Both the position numbers and the translations under genes were made by a program. A stretch of DNA of 64,000 nucleotides. Source: Hippasteria phrygiana. Taxonomy: Eukaryota > Echinodermata > Asteroidea > Valvatida > Goniasteridae. Below the pieces are notes generated by a model. The model was not told the DNA's origin, made no database searches, and saw only the letters and a program-made list of their open reading frames with translations. The stretch is from positions 1,302,001 to 1,366,000 of the forward strand of contig JAZGUH010000116.1 in NCBI GenBank assembly GCA_037893225.1, given 5' to 3'. Within the stretch, counting starts at the first letter, position 1, and each line of letters opens with the position of its first letter. Below are positions 51,748 to 62,156 of this stretch, in pieces.

Positions 51748-54521
51748 ATGAAATATCAACCAAATACAGTAATTTTGACATGTATGGATAGCTTAGATCT
51801 GGCGCTACATGTTGCAATTATCGGCGGCTTCTTAGAGTTAACACTTGTGGATAAAATTCAAACCTCGCAATGTTTATTTTCTTTCCGGCCAACATCTGTG
51901 TGCATATTACCTTCTATTTATTGCTCCATGCCTGTCAAATTCCCTAGGGTATGACTTGCTTTACTCATTCATAATTGCATGAAATATCAACCAAATACAG
52001 TAATTTTGACATGTATGGATAGCTTAGATCTGGCGCTACATGTTGCAACCATCGGCGGCTTCCTAGAGTTAAAACTTGTGGAGAAAATTCAAACCTCGCA
52101 ATGTTTATTTTCTTTCCGGCCAACATCTGTGTACATGTTACCGTCTATTTATTGCTCCATGCATGTCAAATTCCCTGGGGTATGGACTTGCTTTATTCAT
52201 TCATAATTGCATGAAATATCAACCAAATGCAGTAATTTTGACATGTATGGATAGCTTAGATCTGGCGCTACATGTTGCAATTATCGGCGGCTTCTTAGAG
52301 TTAACACTTGTGGAGAAAATTCAAACCTCGCAATGTTTATTTTCTTTCCGGCCAACATCTGTGTGCATATTACCTTCTATTTATTGCTCCATGCCTGTCA
52401 AATTCCCTAGGGTATGACTTGCTTTACTCATTCATAATTGCATGAAATATCAACCAAATACAGTAATTTTGACATGTATGGATAGCTTAGATCTGGCGCT
52501 ACATGTTGCAATCATCGGCGGCTTCCTAGAGTTAAAACTTGTGGAGAAAATTCAAACCTCGCAATGTTTATTTTCTTTCCGGCCAACATCTGTGTACATG
52601 TTACCGTCTATTTATTGCTCCATGCCTGTCAAATTCCCTAGGGTATGACTTGCTTTACTCATTCATAATTGCATGAAATATCAACCAAATGCAGTAATTT
52701 TGACATATATGGATAGCTTAGATCTGGCGCTACATGTTGCAATTATCGGCGGCTTCTTAGAGTTAACACTTGTGGAGAAAATTCAAACCTCGCAATGTTT
52801 ATTTTCTTTCCGGCCAACATCTGTGTGCATATTACCTTCTATTTATTGCTCCATGCCTGTCAAATTCCCTAGGGTATGACTTGCTTTACTCATTCATAAT
52901 TGCATGAAATATCAACCAAATACAGTAATTTTGACATGTATGGATAGCTTAGATCTGGCGCTACATGTTGCAATCATCGGCGGCTTCCTAGAGTTAAAAC
53001 TTGTGGAGAAAATTCAAACCTCGCAATGTTTATTTTCTTTCCGGCCAACATCTGTGTACATGTTACCGTCTATTTATTGCTCCATGCCTGTCAAATTCCC
53101 TAGGGTATGACTTGCTTTACTCATTCATAATTGCATGAAATATCAACCAAATACAGTAATTTTGACATGTATGGATAGCTTAGATCTGGCGCTACATGTT
53201 GCAATCATCGGCGGCTTCCTAGAGTTAACACTTGTGGAGAAAATTCAAACCTCGCAATGTTTATTTTCTTTCCGGCCAACATCTGTGTACATGTTACCGT
53301 CTATTTATTGCTCCATGCATGTCAAATTCCCTGGGGTATGGACTTGCTTTATTCATTCATAATTGCATGAAATATCAACCAAATGCAGTAATTTTGACAT
53401 GTATGGATAGCTTAGATCTGGCGCTACATGTTGCAATTATCGGCGGCTTCTTAGAGTTAACACTTGTGGAGAAAATTCAAACCTCGCAATGTTTATTTTC
53501 TTTCCGGCCAACATCTGTGTGCATATTACCTTCTATTTATTGCTCCATGCCTGTCAAATTCCCTAGGGTATGACTTGCTTTACTCATTCATAATTGCATG
53601 AAATATCAACCAAATACAGTAATTTTGACATGTATGGATAACTTAGATCTGGCGCTACATGTTGCAATCATCGGCGGCTTCCTAGAGTTAAAACTTGTGG
53701 AGAAAATTCAAACCTCGCAATGTTTATTTTCTTTCCGGCCAACATCTGTGTACATGTTACCGTCTATTTATTGCTCCGTGCCTGTCAAATTCCCTAGGGT
53801 ATGACTTGCTTTACTCATTCATAATTGCATGAAATATCAACCAAATACAGTAATTTTGACATGTATGGATAGCTTAGATCTGGCGCTACATGTTGCAATC
53901 ATCGGCGGCTTCCTAGAGTTAAAACTTGTGGAGAAAATTCAAACCTCGCAATGTTTATTTTCTTTCCGGCCAACATCTGTGTACATGTTACCGTCTATTT
54001 ATTGCTCCATGCCTGTCAAATTCCCTAGGGTATGACTTGCTTTACTCATTCATAATTGCATGAAATATCAACCAAATACAGTAATTTTGACATGTATGGA
54101 TAACTTAGATCTGGCGCTACATGTTGCAATCATCGGCGGCTTCCTAGAGTTAAAACTTGTGGAGAAAATTCAAACCTCGCAATGTTTATTTTCTTTCCGG
54201 CCAACATCTGTGTACATGTTACCGTCTATTTATTGCTCCGTGCCTGTCAAATTCCCTAGGGTATGACTTGCTTTACTCATTCATAATTGCATGAAATATC
54301 AACCAAATACAGTAATTTTGACATGTATGGATAGCTTAGATCTGGCGCTACATGTTGCAATCATCGGCGGCTTCCTAGAGTTAAAACTTGTGGAGAAAAT
54401 TCAAACCTCGCAATGTTTATTTTCTTTCCGGCCAACATCTGTGTACATGTTACCGTCTATTTATTGCTCCATGCCTGTCAAATTCCCTAGGGTATGACTT
54501 GCTTTACTCATTCATAATTGC
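51748..54521. repeat. Mosaic block between cassettes 1 and 2
   Basis: Twelve monomers: a Bd with ATACAG, At, Be, C, By, C, an A with GTTAACAC, Be, N, C, N, C. The By at 52,673 is the last of its kind in the window. The N-C pair at 53,598-54,059 is duplicated at 54,060-54,521 (462 bp each). The A monomer at 53,135 has the single B state GTTAACAC inside an otherwise A body, which fits a short gene conversion tract or a recurrent change. Confidence 0.85.
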
Positions 54522-56141
54522 ATGAAATATCAACCAAATACAGTAATTTTGACATGTATGGATAGCTTAGATCTGGCGCTACATGTTGCAATCATCGGCG
54601 GCTTCCTAGAGTTAAAACTTGTGGAGAAAATTCAAACCTCGCAATGTTTATTTTCTTTCCGGCCAACATCTGTGTACATGTTACCGTCTATTTATTGCTC
54701 CATGCATGTCAAATTCCCTGGGGTATGGACTTGCTTTATTCATTCATAATTGCATGAAATATCAACCAAATGCAGTAATTTTGACATGTATGGATAGCTT
54801 AGATCTGGCGCTACATGTTGCAATTATCGGCGGCTTCTTAGAGTTAACACTTGTGGAGAAAATTCAAACCTCGCAATGTTTATTTTCTTTCCGGCCAACA
54901 TCTGTGTGCATATTACCTTCTATTTATTGCTCCATGCCTGTCAAATTCCCTAGGGTATGACTTGCTTTACTCATTCATAATTGCATGAAATATCAACCAA
55001 ATACAGTAATTTTGACATGTATGGATAACTTAGATCTGGCGCTACATGTTGCAATCATCGGCGGCTTCCTAGAGTTAAAACTTGTGGAGAAAATTCAAAC
55101 CTCGCAATGTTTATTTTCTTTCCGGCCAACATCTGTGTACATGTTACCGTCTATTTATTGCTCCATGCATGTCAAATTCCCTGGGGTATGGACTAGCTTT
55201 ACTCATTCATAATTGCATGAAATATCAACCAAATTCAGTAATTTTGACATGTATGGATAGCTTAGATCTGGCGCTACATGTTGCAATTATCGGCGGCTTC
55301 TTAGAGTTAACACTTGTGGAGAAAATTCAAACCTCGCAATGTTTATTTTCTTTCCGGCCAACATCTGTGTACATATAACCGTCTATTTATTGCTCCATGC
55401 ATGTCAAATTCCCTGGGGTATGGACTTGCTTTATTCATTCATAATTGCATGGAATATCAACCAAATGCAGTAATTTTGACATGTATGGATAGCTTAGATC
55501 TGGCGCTACATGTTGCAATCATCGGCGGCTTCCTAGAGTTAAACATTGTGGAGAAAATTCAAACCTCGCAATGTTTATTTTCTTTCCGGCCAACATCTGT
55601 GTACATGTTACCGTCTATTTATTGCTCCATGCCTGTCAAATTCCCTAGGGTATGACTTGCTTTACTCATTCATAATTGCATGAAATATCAACCAAATTCA
55701 GTAATTTTGACATGTATGGATAGCTTAGACCTGGCGCTACATGTTGCAATTATCGGCGGCTTCTTAGAGTTAACACTTGTGGAGAAAATTCAAACCTCGC
55801 AATGTTTATTTTCTTTCCGGCCAACATCTGTGTGCATATTACCTTCTATTTATTGCTCCATGCCTGTCAAATTCCCTTGGGTATGACTTGCTTTACTCAT
55901 TCATAATTGCATGAAATATCAACCAAATACAGTAATTTTGACATGTATGGATAGCTTAGATCTGGCGCTACATGTTGCAATCATCGGCGGCTTCCTAGAG
56001 TTAAAACTTGTGGAGAAAATTCAAACCTCGCAATGTTTATTTTCTTTCCGGCCAACATCTGTGTACATGTTACCGTCTATTTATTGCTCCATGCCTGTCA
56101 AATTCCCTTGGGTATGACTTGCTTTACTCATTCATAATTGC
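54522..56141. repeat. Second copy of the 50,128-51,747 segment (offset 4,394 bp)
   Basis: Order A, Be, then the five-monomer cassette, as at 50,128-51,747. The cassette copy at 54,985-56,141 shares GATAAC and GTTAAACATTG with copy 1, states not found in the two later cassettes. The two segments are 19 monomers apart. Confidence 0.88.
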
Positions 56142-57298
56142 ATGAAATATCAACCAAATACAGTAATTTTGACATGTATGGATAGCTTAGACCTGGCGCT
56201 ACATGTTGCAATTATCGGCGGCTTCTTAGAGTTAACACTTGTGGAGAAAATTCAAACCTCGCAATGTTTATTTTCTTTCCGGCCAACATCTGTGTACATA
56301 TAACCGTCTATTTATTGCTCCATGCATGTCAAATTCCCTGGGGTATGGACTTGCTTTATTCATTCATAATTGCATGAAATATCAACCAAATGCAGTAATT
56401 TTGACATGTATGGATAGCTTAGATCTGGCGCTACATGTTGCAATCATCGGCGGCTTCCTAGAGTTAAAACTTGTGGAGAAAATTCAAACCTCGCAATGTT
56501 TATTTTCTTTCCGGCCAACATCTGTGTGCATATTACCTTGTATTTATTGCTCCATGCCTGTCAAATTCCCTTGGGTATGACTTGCTTTACTCATTCATAA
56601 TTGCATGAAATATCAACCAAATACAGTAATTTTGACATGTATGGATAGCTTAGATCTGGCGCTACATGTTGCAATCATCGGCGGCTTCCTAGATTTAAAA
56701 CTTGTGGAGAAAATTCAAACCTCGCAATGTTTATTTTCTTTCCGGCCAACATCTGTGTACATATAACCGTCTATTTATTGATCCATGCATGTCAAATTCC
56801 CTGGGGTATGGACTTGCTTTATTCATTCATAATTGCATGGAATATCAACCAAATGCAGTAATTTTGACATGTATGGATAGCTTAGATCTGGCGCTACATG
56901 TTGCAATCATCGGCGGCTTCCTAGAGTTAAAACTTGTGGAGAAAATTCAAACCTCGCAATGTTTATTTTCTTTCCGGCCAACATCTGTGTACATGTTACC
57001 GTCTATTTATTGCTCCATGCCTGTCAAATTCCCTTGGGTATGACTTGCTTTACTCATTCATAATTGCATGAAATATCAACCAAATACAGTAATTTTGACA
57101 TGTATGGATAGCTTAGACCTGGCGCTACATGTTGCAATTATCGGCGGCTTCTTAGAGTTAACACTTGTGGAGAAAATTCAAACCTCGCAATGTTTATTTT
57201 CTTTCCGGCCAACATCTGTGTGCATATTACCTTCTATTTATTGCTCCATGCCTGTCAAATTCCCTAGGGTATGACTTGCTTTACTGATTCATAATTGC
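56142..57298. repeat. Five varied monomers, including a relative of the zone 1 X dimer
   Basis: The first two (56,142-56,604) are an X monomer with GACCTGG and a monomer with ACCTTGTATTT and CCCTTGGG, matching the dimer at 2,235-2,695 but without its 2-bp deletion and without CCTGGCAATG. The third (56,605) is an X monomer with private AGATTTAAAA and TTGATCCATG. The fourth is M with CCCTTGGG. The fifth is B-like with GACCTGG and ends in ACTGATTC. Confidence 0.86.
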
Positions 57299-57529
57299 AT
57301 GAAATATCAACCAAATACAGTAATTTTGACATGTATGGATAGCTTAGATCTGGCGCTACATGTTGCAATCATCGGCGGCTTCCTAGAGTTAAAACTTGTG
57401 GAGAATATTCAAACCTCGCAATGTTTATTTTCTTTCCGGCCAACATCTGTGTACATGTTACCGTCTATTTATTGCTCCGTGCCTGTCAAATTCCCTAGGG
57501 TATGACTTGCTTTACTCATTCATAATTGC

Positions 57530-58686
57530 ATGAAATATCAACCAAATACAGTAATTTTGACATGTATGGATAGCTTAGATCTGGCGCTACATGTTGCAAT
57601 CATCGGCGGCTTCCTAGAGTTAAAACTTGTGGAGAAAATTCAAACCTCGCAATGTTTATTTTCTTTCCGGCCAACATCTGTGTACATGTTACCGTCTATT
57701 TATTGCTCCATGCATGTCAAATTCCCTGGGGTATGGACTAGCTTTACTCATTCATAATTGCATGAAATATCAACCAAATTCAGTAATTTTGACATGTATG
57801 GATAGCTTAGATCTGGCGCTACATGTTGCAATTATCGGCGGCTTCTTAGAGTTAACACTTGTGGAGAAAATTCAAACCTCGCAATGTTTATTTTCTTTCC
57901 GGCCAACATCTGTGTACATATAACCGTCTATTTATTGCTCCATGCATGTCAAATTCCCTGGGGTATGGACTTGCTTTATTCATTCATAATTGCATGGAAT
58001 ATCAACCAAATGCAGTAATTTTGACATGTATGGATAGCTTAGATCTGGCGCTACATGTTGCAATCATCGGCGGCTTCCTAGAGTTAAAAATTGTGGAGAA
58101 AATTCAAACCTCGCAATGTTTATTTTCTTTCCGGCCAACATCTGTGTACATGTTACCGTCTATTTATTGCTCCATGCCTGTCAAATTCCCTAGGGTATGA
58201 CTTGCTTTACTCATTCATAATTGCATGAAATATCAACCAAATTCAGTAATTTTGACATGTATGGATAGCTTAGACCTGGCGCTACATGTTGCAATTATCG
58301 GCGGCTTCTTAGAGTTAACACTTGTGGAGAAAATTCAAACCTCGCAATGTTTATTTTCTTTCCGGCCAACATCTGTGTGCATATTACCTTCTATTTATTG
58401 CTCCATGCCTGTCAAATTCCCTTGGGTATGACTTGCTTTACTCATTCATAATTGCATGAAATATCAACCAAATACAGTAATTTTGACATGTATGGATAGC
58501 TTAGATCTGGCGCTACATGTTGCAATCATCGGCGGCTTCCTAGAGTTAAAACTTGTGGAGAAAATTCAAACCTCGCAATGTTTATTTTCTTTCCGGCCAA
58601 CATCTGTGTACATGTTACCGTCTATTTATTGCTCCATGCCTGTCAAATTCCCTTGGGTATGACTTGCTTTACTCATTCATAATTGC
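57530..58686. repeat. Zone 3 five-monomer cassette, copy 3 (1,157 bp)
   Basis: Same five-monomer order as 50,591-51,747. The first monomer has GATAGC rather than GATAAC, and the M monomer has GTTAAAAATTG rather than GTTAAACATTG. Both states are shared with copy 4 at 62,388, so cassettes 3 and 4 form one subgroup and cassettes 1 and 2 the other. Confidence 0.9.
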
Positions 58687-60074
58687 ATGAAATATCAACC
58701 AAATACAGTAATTTTGACATGTATGGATAGCTTAGACCTGGCGCTACATGTTGCAATTATCGGCGGCTTCTTAGAGTTAACACTTGTGGAGAAAATTCAA
58801 ACCTCGCAATGTTTATTTTCTTTCCGGCCAACATCTGTGTGCATATTACCTTCTATTTATTGCTCCATGCCTGTCAAATTCCCTTGGGTATGACTTGCTT
58901 TACTCATTCATAATTGCATGAAATATCAACCAAATGCAGTAATTTTGACATGTATGGATAGCTTAGATCTGGCGCTACATGTTGCAATTATCGGCGGCTT
59001 CTTAGAGTTAACACTTGTGGAGAAAATTCAAACCTCGCAATGTTTATTTTCTTTCCGGCCAACATCTGTGTGCATATTACCTTCTATTTATTGCTCCATG
59101 CCTGTCAAATTCCCTAGGGTATGACTTGCTTTACTGATTCATAATTGCATGAAATATCAACCAAATACAGTAATTTTGACATGTATGGATAGCTTAGATC
59201 TGGCGCTACATGTTGCAATCATCGGCGGCTTCCTAGAGTTAAAACTTGTGGAGAAAATTCAAACCTCGCAATGTTTATTTTCTTTCCGGCCAACATCTGT
59301 GTACATGTTACCGTCTATTTATTGCTCCATGCATGTCAAATTCCCTGGGGTATGGACTTGCTTTATTCATTCATAATTGCATGAAATATCAACCAAATGC
59401 AGTAATTTTGACATGTATGGATAGCTTAGATCTGGCGCTACATGTTGCAATTATCGGCGGCTTCTTAGAGTTAACACTTGTGGAGAAAATTCAAACCTCG
59501 CAATGTTTATTTTCTTTCCGGCCAACATCTGTGTGCATATTACCTTCTATTTATTGCTCCATGCCTGTCAAATTCCCTAGGGTATGACTTGCTTTACTCA
59601 TTCATAATTGCATGAAATATCAACCAAATACAGTAATTTTGACATGTATGGATAACTTAGATCTGGCGCTACATGTTGCAATCATCGGCGGCTTCCTAGA
59701 GTTAAAACTTGTGGAGAAAATTCAAACCTCGCAATGTTTATTTTCTTTCCGGCCAACATCTGTGTACATATAACCGTCTATTTATTGCTCCATGCATGTC
59801 AAATTCCCTGGGGTATGGACTTGCTTTATTCATTCATAATTGCATGGAATATCAACCAAATGCAGTAATTTTGACATGTATGGATAGCTTAGATCTGGCG
59901 CTACATGTTGCAATCATCGGCGGCTTCCTAGAGTTAAAACTTGTGGAGAAAATTCAAACCTCGCAATGTTTATTTTCTTTCCGGCCAACATCTGTGTACA
60001 TGTTACCGTCTATTTATTGCTCCATGCCTGTCAAATTCCCTTGGGTATGACTTGCTTTACTCATTCATAATTGC
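58687..60074. repeat. Six-monomer HOR, copy 1 (1,388 bp)
   Basis: Order: B-like p with GACCTGG; Be ending in ACTGATTC; A; Be; an X monomer with GATAAC; M ending in CCCTTGGG. A direct tandem copy follows. Confidence 0.9.
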
Positions 60075-61462
60075 ATGAAATATCAACCAAATACAGTAAT
60101 TTTGACATGTATGGATAGCTTAGACCTGGCGCTACATGTTGCAATTATCGGCGGCTTCTTAGAGTTAACACTTGTGGAGAAAATTCAAACCTCGCAATGT
60201 TTATTTTCTTTCCGGCCAACATCTGTGTGCATATTACCTTCTATTTATTGCTCCATGCCTGTCAAATTCCCTTGGGTATGACTTGCTTTACTCATTCATA
60301 ATTGCATGAAATATCAACCAAATGCAGTAATTTTGACATGTATGGATAGCTTAGATCTGGCGCTACATGTTGCAATTATCGGCGGCTTCTTAGAGTTAAC
60401 ACTTGTGGAGAAAATTCAAACCTCGCAATGTTTATTTTCTTTCCGGCCAACATCTGTGTGCATATTACCTTCTATTTATTGCTCCATGCCTGTCAAATTC
60501 CCTAGGGTATGACTTGCTTTACTGATTCATAATTGCATGAAATATCAACCAAATACAGTAATTTTGACATGTATGGATAGCTTAGATCTGGCGCTACATG
60601 TTGCAATCATCGGCGGCTTCCTAGAGTTAAAACTTGTGGAGAAAATTCAAACCTCGCAATGTTTATTTTCTTTCCGGCCAACATCTGTGTACATGTTACC
60701 GTCTATTTATTGCTCCATGCATGTCAAATTCCCTGGGGTATGGACTTGCTTTATTCATTCATAATTGCATGAAATATCAACCAAATGCAGTAATTTTGAC
60801 ATGTATGGATAGCTTAGATCTGGCGCTACATGTTGCAATTATCGGCGGCTTCTTAGAGTTAACACTTGTGGAGAAAATTCAAACCTCGCAATGTTTATTT
60901 TCTTTCCGGCCAACATCTGTGTGCATATTACCTTCTATTTATTGCTCCATGCCTGTCAAATTCCCTAGGGTATGACTTGCTTTACTCATTCATAATTGCA
61001 TGAAATATCAACCAAATACAGTAATTTTGACATGTATGGATAACTTAGATCTGGCGCTACATGTTGCAATCATCGGCGGCTTCCTAGAGTTAAAACTTGT
61101 GGAGAAAATTCAAACCTCGCAATGTTTATTTTCTTTCCGGCCAACATCTGTGTACATATAACCGTCTATTTATTGCTCCATGCATGTCAAATTCCCTGGG
61201 GTATGGACTTGCTTTATTCATTCATAATTGCATGGAATATCAACCAAATGCAGTAATTTTGACATGTATGGATAGCTTAGATCTGGCGCTACATGTTGCA
61301 ATCATCGGCGGCTTCCTAGAGTTAAAACTTGTGGAGAAAATTCAAACCTCGCAATGTTTATTTTCTTTCCGGCCAACATCTGTGTACATGTTACCGTCTA
61401 TTTATTGCTCCATGCCTGTCAAATTCCCTAGGGTATGACTTGCTTTACTCATTCATAATTGC
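60075..61462. repeat. Six-monomer HOR, copy 2 (1,388 bp)
   Basis: Direct tandem copy of 58,687-60,074 with the same order. The difference I noticed is the end of the M monomer, CCCTAGGG here and CCCTTGGG in copy 1. Confidence 0.9.
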
Positions 61463-62156
61463 ATGAAATATCAACCAAATACAGTAATTTTGACATGTAT
61501 GGATAGCTTAGATCTGGCGCTACATGTTGCAATTATCGGCGACTTCTTAGAGTTAACACTTGTGGAGAAAATTCAAACCTCGCAATGTTTATTTTCTTTC
61601 CGGCCAACATCTGTGTACATGTTACCGTCTATTTATTGCTCCATGCCTGTCAAATTCCCTAGGGTATGACTTGCTTTACTCATTCATAATTGCATGAAAT
61701 ATCAACCAAATACAGTAATTTTGACATGTATGGATAGCTTAGATCTGGCGCTACATGTTGCAATCATCGGCGGCTTCCTAAATTTAAAACTTGTGGAGAA
61801 AATTCAAACCTCGCAATGTTTATTTTCTTTCCGGCCAACATCTGTGTACATGTTACCGTCTATTTATTGCTCCATGCATGTCAAATTCCCTGGTGTATGG
61901 ACTAGCTTTACTCATTCATAATTGCATGAAATATCAACCAAATTCAGTAATTTTGACATGTATGGATAGCTTAGATCTGGCGCTACATGTTGCAATTATC
62001 GGCGGCTTCTTAGAGTTAACACTTGTGGAGAAAATTCAAACCTCGCAATGTTTATTTTCTTTCCGGCCAACATCTGTGTGCATATTACCTTCTATTTATT
62101 GCTCCATGCCTGTCAAATTCCCTAGGGTATGACTTGCTTTACTGATTCATAATTGC
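61463..62156. repeat. Trimer of mosaic monomers
   Basis: The first (61,463) is B-like in the middle with a private CGGCGACTTC, then C-like from TGTGTACATG. The second (61,694) is A-tailed with CCTAAATTTAAAAC, sharing the T of AGATTTAAAA with the monomer at 56,605, and with a private CCTGGTGTATGG. The third (61,926) is B-like with ATTCAG and ends in ACTGATTC. They lead back into the GAGAATATTC monomer. Confidence 0.85.

Larger units (their letters stand above)
57299..62156. repeat. Zone 3 21-monomer repeat, copy 1 (4,858 bp)
   Basis: Starts with a monomer marked by GAGAATATTC and GCTCCGTGCC, then the cassette at 57,530-58,686 (here without GATAAC and with GTTAAAAATTG), then the two 6-monomer units, then a trimer of mosaics. 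The eight monomers at 57,299-59,148 return in the same order at 62,157-64,000. Whether the rest of the unit is repeated lies outside the window. Confidence 0.85.
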
